Below are positions 1 through 7,705 of a DNA stretch of 64,000 nt, piece after piece. The notes beneath the pieces were generated by a model that was not told the origin of the DNA, did not search any database, and saw only the letters and a list, made by a program, of their open reading frames with translations. The stretch is from JAUYIV01 sp040882645 (GTDB lineage Bacteria > Actinomycetota > Acidimicrobiia > Spongiisociales > UBA11373), in the NCBI GenBank assembly GCA_040882645.1, contig JBBEAX010000055.1, positions 1 to 64,000 of the forward strand. Reading direction: 5' to 3'. A program made the translations under genes and the position numbers. Each line of letters begins with the position of its first letter. Position 1 is the first letter of the stretch.

Positions 1-445
1 CCGCGGTCGTGGTGGTCGAGGATGCGATGGTGGTTGTCGAAGGAGTGGTGGTGGTGGTCGTCGTCGCAGCCACCGTCGTGACCGTGCCGCCGATCGCCAC
101 GGTGCCCGCCTGCTCGCAGTCCTCCTCGGGAAGGTTCCCCAGGTCGCCGTCGGGGGTCACCGCCGCCGCCGCGACGAACACCCGCTCGCCTCCTCCCCGG
201 ACGTTGCGGACCGCCAGCCAATCGCCACTCCGACCCGTGATGAGCACCCGATCGCCGCGGTGGAGAGTGCCGACCTCACCGTTGCCGGGACACAGGAAGG
301 TGGGCACCGAATCGAGGGCAAGACGGGCTGGTTCGCCCTCCGCCGCCCCGAACCCGACCAGGCCGAGGGTGCCGCCGACGATGGCACCGGCGATCGCGGT
401 CGCTCCGAGAACGCGCTTGAGAGCGCTCGGTAGAGATATCGCCAT
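1..445 (-). CDS. Secreted protein with bacterial SH3-like domain, partial
   Basis: The gene starts at an ATG and leaves the window at the left edge, so only the first 148 residues are visible. Residues 8-32 form a hydrophobic signal segment. Residues about 48-105 resemble a bacterial SH3 (SH3b) domain: a Cys near the start, a G-x-L-x-x-G-D turn, a 'GDWLAVR' strand and a second Cys ('EEDC') that may form a disulfide. A Thr-rich linker follows and the sequence then stops at the edge. Extracytoplasmic location follows from the signal segment and linker; the function of the missing C-terminus cannot be judged. It lies downstream of dnaB but 109 bp away, so it is probably a separate transcription unit. 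Confidence 0.7.
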   Translation of the reverse strand, partial: MAISLPSALKRVLGATAIAGAIVGGTLGLVGFGAAEGEPARLALDSVPTFLCPGNGEVGTLHRGDRVLITGRSGDWLAVRNVRGGGERVFVAAAAVTPDGDLGNLPEEDCEQAGTVAIGGTVTTVAATTTTTTTPSTTTIASSTTTTA

Positions 446-554
446 CGGCCCCCCCGTCGGAGTTGGGGCGAGGTTAGACGAGGGTCCCTCCCTGATCTCC
501 CTTGAGGACGAGAAGATCGGTTCTATCGGGCGTTCCCGGGCGGGAAACCCCCTG

Positions 555-1913
555 TTACATCGGGTCGTCGCGTCGCGCCAGGTTGGCGAAGCGGTTGAAC
601 TCGGCGGCGAAGGCCAGCTTGATGGTTCCTCGGGCCCCGGCGCGGTGCTTGGCGATCTCGACTTCGGCGATGCCGGCGTTCTCGGGGTTGTTGGTGTCGT
701 AGTAGTCATCGCGGTAGATGAACAGCACGACGTCGGCGTCCTGCTCGATGGCGCCCGACTCGCGCAGGTCGCCGAGGCGGGGGCGCTTGTTCTCCCTCGA
801 CTCCAACTGCCGGTTGAGCTGCGAGACGGCGATGACCGGCACCTTCAACTCTCGGGCGAGGTTCTTGAGCGAGCGGCTGATGTCGGCGATCTCCTGCTGG
901 CGGTTCTCGGCCGCCCGTGGCCCCTGCATCAGCTGGAGGTAGTCCACGACCACTAACTCGAGGCCGCCCTTCCGCTTGAGGCGGCGGCACTTGGCCCGGA
1001 TGGAGGTGACGGTGAGGTCGTGAGAGTCGTCGACGAAGAACGGCATCTCGTACAGCTTCGAGGATGCCTGGCTCAGCTTGCGCCAGCGGTCGACGTCGAG
1101 CTGACCGGTCTTGATCTTCGAGGCGTCCACCCCCGCCAGCGAGGCAAGGAGGCGATGGACCACCTCTTCGCGGCTCATCTCCAGGGTGAAGAGGGCGACC
1201 GGCTTCTTGTGGTCGGCGATGTTGGCGGCGATGTTGATCGCCAGCGTGCTCTTGCCCATGCCGGGCCGGGCCGCCACCACCACCAGGTTCTCCGGATGGA
1301 GGCCGGCAAGGATCTGGTCGAGTTCGTGAAAGCCGGTAGGAGTGCCGGTGACGGCGCCCCCGGCGTCGCCAAGCGCCTCGATCTTCTCGAGAGCGGCCTT
1401 GAGCATCGGGCCGACCGGCTCGAGGCCCTCCCCCATCTTCCGTTCGGCGACGGCGAACACCTCGGCCTCGGCCGAGTCGAGCGCCTGCTCGATGGGAATG
1501 TCACCGCGCAGGGCGAAGGTCCCCACCTCGCCGCCGGCGCGCAGAAGGCGGCGCCGCACCGAGGTCTCGTCGACGATCCCGGCGTAGTAGTCGACGTTCG
1601 AGGTGGAGGGAACCCCCTCCATCAGACGGGTGATGGCCCCGATGCCGCCTACCCGATCCAACGACTCGTTGCGGCGCAGCCAATCAGAGACGGTGATCGG
1701 ATCGATCGGCTCGTTGCCGTCGAAGAGGGCGGTGATCGCTTCCCAGATCGTCTGGTGCGCCGGCTTGTAGAAGTCCTCGGACCGCAGGGACTCGAGTGCC
1801 ACGTTGGCGGCGTCGGCGGACAGCATGACCGCGCCGAGGACAGATTCCTCCGCCTCGATGTTGTGAGGCGGTGCCATCCCCTGGGTGGTTCTGCGCTCGA
1901 GTTGAGTGGTCAT
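555..1913 (-). CDS. dnaB: Replicative DNA helicase DnaB
   Basis: This is the hexameric helicase that unwinds DNA at the replication fork. The 452 residues match the family's usual length and contain no intein. The N-terminal domain begins about residue 15 ('PHNIEAEESVLGA'), and the RecA-like ATPase domain carries Walker A 'ARPGMGKST' (about residues 216-224), the Walker B/H3 region 'VVDYLQLM' and the arginine-finger region 'SQLNRQLESR'. The start ATG overlaps the rplI stop by one base (TAATG) with no separate ribosome site, so translation is probably coupled. It is the last gene of the rpsF-ssb-rpsR-rplI-dnaB run, the usual order in actinobacteria. Confidence 0.98.
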   Translation of the reverse strand: MTTQLERRTTQGMAPPHNIEAEESVLGAVMLSADAANVALESLRSEDFYKPAHQTIWEAITALFDGNEPIDPITVSDWLRRNESLDRVGGIGAITRLMEGVPSTSNVDYYAGIVDETSVRRRLLRAGGEVGTFALRGDIPIEQALDSAEAEVFAVAERKMGEGLEPVGPMLKAALEKIEALGDAGGAVTGTPTGFHELDQILAGLHPENLVVVAARPGMGKSTLAINIAANIADHKKPVALFTLEMSREEVVHRLLASLAGVDASKIKTGQLDVDRWRKLSQASSKLYEMPFFVDDSHDLTVTSIRAKCRRLKRKGGLELVVVDYLQLMQGPRAAENRQQEIADISRSLKNLARELKVPVIAVSQLNRQLESRENKRPRLGDLRESGAIEQDADVVLFIYRDDYYDTNNPENAGIAEVEIAKHRAGARGTIKLAFAAEFNRFANLARRDDPM

Positions 1914-2359
1914 TACGCGGGAATCACATCCAGAGTCAGCCGTGCTTCGATGTCGCGGTAGGGGGTGATGATCACCTCGTGCAGCCCGATCTCCTTGATG
2001 GGGCCGGCCAGCCTGATCTGCTCGGCGGGGACCACGACGCCGGTGTACTTGGCGATGGCCTCGGCTACGTCACGCGCACCGATCGAGCCGAACAGCTTGC
2101 CCTCGTCGGCGGCCCGGGCGGCGACCACCACGGTGGTGTCGGCGAGCGCCTGGGCGACCTGCTCGGCGGTCTCCCGGGCGACGGCCTCGGCCGTCTCCCG
2201 TGCCTCGCGCAAAGTGTGGGCGTCGCGGAGCGACCCCGCGGTCGCCTTGATCGCCATCGAGCGGGGCAGCAGGTAGTTGCGCCCGTAGCCCTCGGCCACA
2301 TCGACGACGTCTCCCTTGTGCCCTAGATCGGCCACGTCCTGAGTGAGTACGAGCTTCAT
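1913..2359 (-). CDS. rplI: 50S ribosomal protein L9
   Basis: L9 binds 23S rRNA near the base of the L1 stalk. At 148 residues it has the normal length. The N-terminal domain is clear, with 'MKLVLTQDVADLGHKGDVV' followed by 'VAEGYGRNYLLPR', the classic L9 signature. The central helix (about residues 45-80) is rich in Ala, Glu and Arg, and the C-terminal domain ends at 'LDVIPA'. The start overlaps the rpsR stop by four bases (ATGA) and its own stop overlaps dnaB by one base, so all three are co-translated. Confidence 0.98.
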   Translation of the reverse strand: MKLVLTQDVADLGHKGDVVDVAEGYGRNYLLPRSMAIKATAGSLRDAHTLREARETAEAVARETAEQVAQALADTTVVVAARAADEGKLFGSIGARDVAEAIAKYTGVVVPAEQIRLAGPIKEIGLHEVIITPYRDIEARLTLDVIPA

Positions 2360-2628
2360 CGGCCGAGGTAGGGCAGCAGGGCCATCTCACGGGCGTTCTT
2401 GATGGCCCGTGCGATCTTTCGCTGGCACCGCGGGCAGTTGCCCGTGACCCGCGAGGAGCGGATCTTGGCGCGGTCCGACATGAACTTGCGGAGGGAGGCG
2501 ACGTCCTTGTAGTCGACCTTCCAGTCGCGGGTCGCGCAGAACTCACAAGTCTGCTTCTTGGGGCGCCGGCCCCCCCTTTCGGGAACCCGGCGCTTCTTCT
2601 TCTCGGCCTTCTGTGATCTCGGTGACAC
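2356..2628 (-). CDS. rpsR: 30S ribosomal protein S18
   Basis: S18 pairs with S6 on the platform of the small subunit. The 90-residue protein has the basic N-terminal tail, then 'CEFC' and, after a spacer, 'CPRC', so it is the four-cysteine zinc-binding (C+) form. 'YKDVASLRKFMSDRAKI' is the family core. The start is GTG, chosen for the AGGAGG sequence at good spacing before it. The stop overlaps rplI by four bases. Confidence 0.97.
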   Translation of the reverse strand: MSPRSQKAEKKKRRVPERGGRRPKKQTCEFCATRDWKVDYKDVASLRKFMSDRAKIRSSRVTGNCPRCQRKIARAIKNAREMALLPYLGR

Positions 2629-2652
2629 GGTGTCCTCCTGGGGAAGTGTGGT

Positions 2653-3102
2653 TTAGAAGGGGGCCTCTTCGGGCCCGTAATCCTCTCGGGCTACAGGGGC
2701 GGCGGCGACGTTCGGCTGTGACCCACCGCCGAAGCTGTCCCCGCTGCGGGGTGACTTGGTGACGGAGGCAGTCGCCCACCGCAACGACGGGCCGATCTCG
2801 TCGATCGCAACTTCGACGACCGAACGCTTCTCGCCCTCCTGGGTCTCCCAGTTCCGCTGCTCGAGGCGCCCGGTGACGATGACGCGGGCCCCCTTGGTGA
2901 GGGACTCGGCGGCGTTCTCGGCGGCATCCCTCCACAGGGTGCCTCCGAAGAAGCTGGTGTCCTCCTGCCATTCGCCATTGCGGTCTTGCCAACGCCGATT
3001 CACGGCGAACCGAACCTTCGCCATGGCCACCCCCGATGGGGTGAACCGCAGTTCCGGGTCCTCAACCAGGTTGCCGATGAGCGTGACGTGATTGGCTGCC
3101 AT
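2653..3102 (-). CDS. ssb: Single-stranded DNA-binding protein
   Basis: SSB coats single-stranded DNA in replication and repair. The OB-fold occupies residues 1-110 ('VTLIGNLVEDPELRFTPSG' at the start, 'VIVTGRLEQRNWE' further on). A Gly/Ser/Pro-rich linker leads to a short acidic tip ending 'PEEAPF', equivalent to the C-terminal protein-docking peptide. At 149 residues it is of ordinary actinobacterial length. It sits between rpsF and rpsR, its usual place. Confidence 0.97.
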   Translation of the reverse strand: MAANHVTLIGNLVEDPELRFTPSGVAMAKVRFAVNRRWQDRNGEWQEDTSFFGGTLWRDAAENAAESLTKGARVIVTGRLEQRNWETQEGEKRSVVEVAIDEIGPSLRWATASVTKSPRSGDSFGGGSQPNVAAAPVAREDYGPEEAPF

Positions 3103-3184
3103 AACTATCCCTCTGCCCCCGCTGCCGGGGTTGCTCGATGTATTGCTCTCAATAGTGAATGGTGGGTGTGACGAATTCCAGTGG

Positions 3185-3469
3185 TCAATCCGGGCGAATG
3201 AACTTGTGGCGGACCACCTGGTCGGAAAGCGATAGCGCCCGATCGATGTCGGTGATCGCCGCCGGTTCGGCGTTGAACTGCAGGACCGAGTAGTAGCCCT
3301 CGTTGAGATGGTTGATCTCGTAGGCGAAACGCCGCTTGCCCCAGAAGTCGTTCACGGTTATCTCGGCGCCACGCTCGGTGAGTGCGGCGGCGACGCGATC
3401 GACTTCGGTGCGGACATCGCTCTCGGCCATCTCAGGCCGAAATATGGTCATCAATTCGTACGTGCGCAC
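3185..3469 (-). CDS. rpsF: 30S ribosomal protein S6
   Basis: S6 is the partner of S18. The 94-residue form beginning 'VRTYELMTIFRPEM' aligns with the typical S6 start (Met-Arg-x-Tyr-Glu). I chose the GTG at 3469 rather than the one at 3481, because the AAAGGAGGTGGAG purine run would overlap the upstream GTG but sits about 6 nt before this one. 'KRRFAYEINHLNEGYYSVLQF' is the conserved core, quoted here only as the landmark from Lys to Phe. It is first in the rpsF-ssb-rpsR-rplI-dnaB run. A TACACT hexamer (minus strand, about 3542-3547) could be its -10 element, implying a leader of about 70 nt. Confidence 0.95.
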   Translation of the reverse strand: MRTYELMTIFRPEMAESDVRTEVDRVAAALTERGAEITVNDFWGKRRFAYEINHLNEGYYSVLQFNAEPAAITDIDRALSLSDQVVRHKFIRPD

Positions 3470-3583
3470 GATGCGCTCCACCTCCTTTGGACACCCGCGT
3501 ACGGCGGGAGGCCCCCGTAGGGGCAGTAGGGGAAGGCGGGGAGTGTATCGCGGCGAGGGCGGAACGCGGAAATGGGCGAAAGC

Positions 3584-3604
3584 GCGATACGCGATACGCG
3601 ATAC
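3584..3604. repeat. Heptanucleotide array, 3 x GCGATAC
   Basis: Three exact copies of GCGATAC lie in tandem in the 208-bp gap between rpsF and the DUF192 gene, followed by G and the flank AAGGAAG. The same flank follows the array at 5723-5750. It belongs to the heptamer family scattered through this window. Confidence 0.9.
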
Positions 3605-3677
3605 GAAGGAAGCGGTGAACGAGTGCGATACGGGTTTGGCGATTCTTGCGGAAGGCGGAAGGCGGGGCGGCCTCTGG

Positions 3678-4214
3678 CTATGGACTATCGACTCCCAAGA
3701 AGGGTTGATCCATTTCGTCGAAGGCTCCCTGAAGGGCTTCCAGGGCGTAGCGGTATGGGCCGGATGGCTGATAGCGCTCGCACGGTTCGGCGACGCAGGG
3801 CTCCATGCTGAGCAGGTCGACCAGGGTTCCGTCGGCGGCGAAGAAGGCGATGTCGAGCGGCATCAGGGTGTCCTTCATCCAGAAGAACGAGGTGGTGTCC
3901 TCCTCCCACTTGAACAGCATCCCGTCGAGGTCGCCGAGGTCCGTGACCCCCATCAAGCCCTGCGCCCGTTCGTGCGGCTCGGAGGCCACGGCCACCTCCC
4001 ACTCCTCCCCCGACACCTCGATCGTCTGGTGCTCGAAAACGTCGAGGGGGTGGGCGACCGCGGCCGTGGTCTCGGTGGTGGGCCCGATCACCGGCGGAAC
4101 GGTGGTCGCCCTGGTAGCCGGATCCGGCTCGGTGAGGAGGACTCCCACCGCGATCACCAGCACGACCACCAGGCCGACACCGACTGCGGGCAGGGCCCAG
4201 GGACGGGTGGTCAC
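3678..4214 (-). CDS. DUF192 family secreted or anchored protein
   Basis: The 178-residue product starts at a GTG that overlaps the panB stop (GTGA). It has one hydrophobic segment at residues about 8-27 (signal or anchor), a short Thr/Pro linker, and a DUF192 domain from about residue 60: 'PHERAQGLMGVTDL', 'GMLFKWEEDTTSFFWMKDT' and 'PLDIAFFAADGTLVD' match the family blocks. DUF192 proteins are small beta-rich extracytoplasmic proteins of uncertain role; some lie next to translocation genes. The overlap with panB implies co-translation, but I see no metabolic link. A longer open frame upstream of this start is only read-through antisense to nothing real. Confidence 0.85.
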   Translation of the reverse strand: MTTRPWALPAVGVGLVVVLVIAVGVLLTEPDPATRATTVPPVIGPTTETTAAVAHPLDVFEHQTIEVSGEEWEVAVASEPHERAQGLMGVTDLGDLDGMLFKWEEDTTSFFWMKDTLMPLDIAFFAADGTLVDLLSMEPCVAEPCERYQPSGPYRYALEALQGAFDEMDQPFLGVDSP

Positions 4215-5062
4215 CCGTCGCTCAACAGCGCTCGGGCAACCTCTTCGGGCATGTGATAGGACTCTTCGTCCGAGGGGAAGTCGCCCTTCTGGACATCCTC
4301 GAAGAAGCGGGTGACGGCATCGATGGCTATCGCCCCCAGGTCGGCGTACTGGCGCACGAACTTGGGCACCCGTCCTTCGCCCAGCCCGAGCAGGTCGTGG
4401 AAGACCAGTACCTGCCCGTCGACCTTCGGTCCGGCGCCGATCCCGATGGTCGGGGCGCCGACCTCCTTGGTGATCAACTCGGCGAGCACGTCGGGCACCC
4501 CCTCGAGGACTATCGAAAACACCCCGGCGGTGTCGAGCGCCCGGGCGTCGGCGATGAGCTCGCGTGCCGCCTCGATCTGCTTGCCCTGCACCCGATAGCC
4601 ACCCATCGCATGCACCGATTGGGGGGTGAGGCCCAGGTGGCCCATCACCGGGATCTCCGCGTCGAGGACCGCCTCGATCATCGGCAGCCGCTTGCGGCCC
4701 CCTTCGAGCTTGACGGCTTCGGCCCCGCCTTGGGCGACCATGCGCCCGGCATTGCGGACCGTCTCCTCCACCGACACGTGATACGACATCCACGGCATGT
4801 CGCCCACCACGAGGGCGGCCGGCTTGGTGCCCGCAACCGCCCGGGTGTGATGAACCATGTCGTCCATGGTCACGGTCAAGGTTGTCTCGCGGCCCAGCAC
4901 CACGTTGGCGAGTGAGTCGCCCACCAGGATGATGTCGGCGCCGGCGGCGTCGGCGATGCGCGCCGAAGGGGCATCGTAAGCGGTGACCATCCGCAGCTTG
5001 GGGCCGCCCTTGGCGGCGCGCACCTTGGGGGCAGTCTGCTTCTCGCGGGTCTCGTCGCGCAT
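4211..5062 (-). CDS. panB: 3-methyl-2-oxobutanoate hydroxymethyltransferase
   Basis: PanB makes ketopantoate from alpha-ketoisovalerate and methylene-tetrahydrofolate, the first step of pantothenate synthesis. The TIM-barrel landmarks are present: 'MVTAYDAPSARIADAAGAD', 'LVGDSLANVVLG' (metal-binding Asp), 'VVGDMPWMSY', 'AVKLEGG', 'VMGHLGLTPQS', and 'LVFHDLLGLG' near the C-terminus. The 283 residues match the family. A purine-rich GAGAAAGG lies before the ATG. panC and panD are not in the window. Its stop overlaps the start of the DUF192 gene. Confidence 0.97.
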   Translation of the reverse strand: MRDETREKQTAPKVRAAKGGPKLRMVTAYDAPSARIADAAGADIILVGDSLANVVLGRETTLTVTMDDMVHHTRAVAGTKPAALVVGDMPWMSYHVSVEETVRNAGRMVAQGGAEAVKLEGGRKRLPMIEAVLDAEIPVMGHLGLTPQSVHAMGGYRVQGKQIEAARELIADARALDTAGVFSIVLEGVPDVLAELITKEVGAPTIGIGAGPKVDGQVLVFHDLLGLGEGRVPKFVRQYADLGAIAIDAVTRFFEDVQKGDFPSDEESYHMPEEVARALLSDG

Positions 5063-5223
5063 TTCTCAGCCTTTCTCCCCACCGGGTTCCGGTTGGGGGA
5101 ACATCGCGCGTCTTCGGTTGACTCCCGCCTTCGTGGATCGGCCGCCGAATGGTCGGCCGTACCTGCGGGTACCCGTCCATCATAGGAAACCACGGGCAAA
5201 GGCCGGCACTACCGTCGCTCCCC

Positions 5224-5700
5224 ATGGCACACAAGGACATCTCGATGACCCCCGCGGAGGTGAGTGCCTTCCTCGAAGCCGGCCACACCATCGTGGTCGC
5301 CTCACTGGGGCGGGGGGGCATGCCCCATCTGGCACCCATGTGGTACGTGATGGAAGACGGCAAGGTGGTTTTTCGCTCGTTCACCAAGTCGCAGAAGATC
5401 GTGAACCTCCAGCGGGACCCTCGAGTCACCCTCCTCCTCGAAACCGGTGAGAGGTACGCCGAGCTCCAGGGGGTGATGATCCAGGGACGGGCCGTGCTGG
5501 TCGACGACCCTGCCTACACCCTGGGGATCTACGGGCGGCTCGCCGCCAAGTACGCCATGGTGAGCGACACCCCGGTAGTCCTCGAGGGTGAGGCCCTGGA
5601 GGCCGCGTTCGGGCGCTTTGCCCCCAAGAACACCGCGGTGACCGTCGAACCCCAGCGGATGGTGACCTGGGACCACACCAAGCTGGGCGGGGGGTATTAG
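5224..5700 (+). CDS. PPOX-class (FMN/F420-dependent) enzyme
   Basis: The 158-residue protein has the split-barrel fold of the pyridoxamine 5'-phosphate oxidase family: 'FLEAGHTIVVASLGRGGMPHL' region, 'MWYVMEDGKVVFRS', 'SQKIVNLQRDPRVTLLLE' and 'GRAVLVDD'. Many actinobacterial relatives bind F420, but I cannot tell FMN from F420 here. The ATG at 5224 was chosen because the homology begins just after it and TACCGT lies 7 nt upstream, which suggests a leaderless mRNA. A GGCCGGC-aaa-GCCGGCC hairpin directly follows the stop. Confidence 0.85.
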   Translation: MAHKDISMTPAEVSAFLEAGHTIVVASLGRGGMPHLAPMWYVMEDGKVVFRSFTKSQKIVNLQRDPRVTLLLETGERYAELQGVMIQGRAVLVDDPAYTLGIYGRLAAKYAMVSDTPVVLEGEALEAAFGRFAPKNTAVTVEPQRMVTWDHTKLGGGY

Positions 5701-5702
5701 GC

Positions 5703-5750
5703 GGCCGGCAAAGCCGGCCGCCGCGATTCGCGATTCGCAATTCGCAATTC
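5703..5750. repeat. Hairpin plus heptamer array (GCGATTC/GCAATTC x4)
   Basis: A 7-bp perfect stem (5703-5709 with 5713-5719, loop AAA) sits right after the PPOX stop and may end its transcript, although no T-run follows. It is followed by four 7-bp units (GCGATTC twice, GCAATTC twice) at 5723-5750 and the flank GAAGGAAG. Confidence 0.85.
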
Positions 5751-5899
5751 GAAGGAAGGGCCGGGTCGCTTCGCTCCCGGCCGATTGAACGGGCTCTGGA
5801 GGTGCTCGGGCGGGGGTTCGCCCTTCGCCATTCGCCTTTCGCTCGATGGTTCTGGCCACGAGACGCCCAGAACTCGCGAAAACTTCCCAGCCCCTCGAA

Positions 5900-5932
5900 T
5901 TGACAATCGTTATATCGAACCGATATAACGAT
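5900..5932 (+). promoter_or_regulatory. Promoter and palindromic operator of the padR-ino1 pair
   Basis: TTGACA (5900-5905) and TATAAC (5924-5929) are 18 bp apart, and the ATG of the regulator begins only 10 nt after the -10, so the mRNA should be leaderless or nearly so. A perfect inverted repeat with 12-bp arms (5906-5917 and 5921-5932, spacer AAC) fills the space between and over the -10. The position and symmetry suit binding of the dimeric PadR product, giving autorepression. Confidence 0.8.
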
Positions 5933-5939
5933 CTACACG

Positions 5940-6470
5940 ATGTTGGACATGGCGATTCTGGGGCTGCTCCGCGAAGGGCCGATGCACGGGTACGAGCTGC
6001 GACAGCGGCTGGTCGACCTGGGCTTTTGGCGCATCTCGTTCGGCTCGGTATATCCGGCGTTGCGCCGGTTGAGCAAGTCCGAGTGGGTCGAGATCACCCC
6101 GGGGGCGGGACGGCGGAAGGAATACCGCATCACCGCCGAAGGCAAGGAGCACTTCCAGCAGATTCTCGAAGACGAGGGTTCCGAGGTGGAGAACACCACC
6201 GCATTTCGGGTACGCCTCGCCTTCTTTCGGTACATGGAGCCGAATGCACGAATCGGCTTCCTCGAGCGGCGCAAGGCCGTACTGCGGGAGCGGATCGCCA
6301 CGGCTCGAAACTCGTTGCGCAAGACAGCCGATCGGGTCGACCGGTACACCCACTCCCTGATGGAGCACGGGGTGCGCGCGGCCGAAGCCGACGTGGCCTG
6401 GCTCGACGAACTCATCGCGTCCGAACGAGACGCACCCGATGAGGCGACCGACGCCTCGATGGATTCCTGA
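5940..6470 (+). CDS. PadR family transcriptional regulator
   Basis: The 176 residues comprise an N-terminal winged helix ('LGLLREGPMHGYELRQRL', 'GSVYPALRRL', 'RRKEYRITAEGKEHFQ') and a C-terminal helical dimerisation region rich in charged residues from about residue 95. 'MHGYEL' and 'YPAL' are the PadR hallmarks. It probably binds the 12-bp palindrome just upstream of its own start and so represses itself and, if ino1 is co-transcribed 17 nt downstream, inositol phosphate synthesis. The ligand is unknown. The ATG is almost at the predicted transcription start. Confidence 0.9.
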   Translation: MLDMAILGLLREGPMHGYELRQRLVDLGFWRISFGSVYPALRRLSKSEWVEITPGAGRRKEYRITAEGKEHFQQILEDEGSEVENTTAFRVRLAFFRYMEPNARIGFLERRKAVLRERIATARNSLRKTADRVDRYTHSLMEHGVRAAEADVAWLDELIASERDAPDEATDASMDS

Positions 6471-6487
6471 GGAATAGGGAGGACGAG

Positions 6488-7594
6488 ATGGGCAAAGTAA
6501 GGGTGGCGATTGCCGGAGTCGGCAACTGCGCCAACTCATTGATTCAGGGCGTTTCGTATTACGCGAACGCCGAGGCGGGCACCACGGTCCCCGGCCTGAT
6601 GCATGTCGAGCTCGGCGGCTATCACATCCGCGATATCGAGTTCGTGGCCGCGTTCGACGTCGACGCGACCAAGGTGGGCCAGGAGCTCACCAAGGCCATG
6701 TGGACCGGACCGAACGACACCTACCGCTTCTCCGACGTGGTCGAGACGGATGTGATCGTCCAGCGTGGCCCCACTCTCGACGGTCTCGGCAAGTACTACC
6801 GCCTGACGGTCGAAGAGTCGGTAAGCGAGCCTGTCGACGTCGCCGCCGCCCTGCGGGAATCGAAGGCAGATGTCCTCGTGGCCTATCTCCCCGTCGGATC
6901 CGAGCAGGCGCTTCGCCATTACGCCGAGGCAGCGCTCGAGGCCGGAGTCGGCTTTGTGAACTGCATCCCGGTGTTCATCGCCAGCGACCCCGTGTGGGCG
7001 CGGCGCTTCTACGACGCCGGACTGCCGATCATCGGTGACGACATCAAGTCGCAGGTGGGGGCCACGATCGTCCACCGCACACTTGCCCGGCTCTTCGAGG
7101 ACCGGGGCGTGGTCGTCGAACGGATGAGCCAGCTGAACGTCGGCGGCAACATGGACTTCAAGAACATGCTCGAGCGCGAGCGTCTCGAGTCCAAGAAGAT
7201 CTCGAAGACCCAGGCCGTCACCTCCCAACTCGAGAACGGGCTCCACGCCGACGATGTCCACATCGGGCCCTCGGACTACGTGCCCTGGCTCACCGATCGC
7301 AAATGGGCGTACATCCGGATCGAGGGACGGGCGTTCGGTGACGTGCCGCTGACGGCCGAACTCAAGCTCGAGGTGTGGGACTCGCCCAACTCGGCAGGCG
7401 TCGTGATCGATGCAGTCCGCTGCATCAAGCTGGCCCTCGACCGGGGTGTCGGCGGACCGCTGCTGGCGGCATCCTCGTACTTCATGAAGAGCCCCCCGGT
7501 TCAGTTCCGCGACGACGACGCCCACGACAACGTCGAACGGTTCGCCGCCGGCGAGGATCCGACCAAAGCGGAACTCACCGAGTATCTGGGATAG
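6488..7594 (+). CDS. ino1: Inositol-3-phosphate synthase
   Basis: This enzyme converts glucose 6-phosphate to 1L-myo-inositol 3-phosphate using NAD. In actinobacteria it feeds phosphatidylinositol and mycothiol. The N-terminus 'VAIAGVGNCANSLIQG' is the NAD-binding glycine loop; 'FVNCIPVFIAS', 'IIGDDIKSQVGATIVHR' and 'NVGGNMDF' are catalytic-core blocks of the short prokaryotic type. The 368 residues fit that type. A GGGAGGA lies about 5 nt before the ATG. The gene follows the PadR regulator by 17 nt and is probably in its operon. Confidence 0.97.
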   Translation: MGKVRVAIAGVGNCANSLIQGVSYYANAEAGTTVPGLMHVELGGYHIRDIEFVAAFDVDATKVGQELTKAMWTGPNDTYRFSDVVETDVIVQRGPTLDGLGKYYRLTVEESVSEPVDVAAALRESKADVLVAYLPVGSEQALRHYAEAALEAGVGFVNCIPVFIASDPVWARRFYDAGLPIIGDDIKSQVGATIVHRTLARLFEDRGVVVERMSQLNVGGNMDFKNMLERERLESKKISKTQAVTSQLENGLHADDVHIGPSDYVPWLTDRKWAYIRIEGRAFGDVPLTAELKLEVWDSPNSAGVVIDAVRCIKLALDRGVGGPLLAASSYFMKSPPVQFRDDDAHDNVERFAAGEDPTKAELTEYLG

Positions 7595-7615
7595 GCCTCG
7601 CTGCGCTCGGCCCGG

Positions 7616-7683
7616 CTGCCCGCTACCCGCTTCCCGCTGCCGGCAAGATCGGATTCGGAGCGGGTAGCGGGTAGCGGGTAGCG
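7616..7683. repeat. Inverted pair of heptamer arrays (CTACCCG / GCGGGTA)
   Basis: Four related units (CTGCCCG, CTACCCG, CTTCCCG, CTGCCGG) at 7616-7643 face three exact GCGGGTA units at 7660-7680 on the same strand, so the two blocks can pair into a long stem. The element lies between the convergent genes ino1 and nfo, where it could act as a bidirectional terminator. Confidence 0.9.
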
Positions 7684-7705
7684 ATTCCTCCCGGGCCAGG
7701 GATCC

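Noticed and set aside
532..548. TTCCCG/CGGGAA stem after dnaB as a terminator
   Set aside because: Loop would be only two bases and no T-run follows.
4215..5429. Upstream extension of the DUF192 frame across panB
   Set aside because: It is antisense-free read-through in another frame of panB; the GTGA overlap gives a better start.
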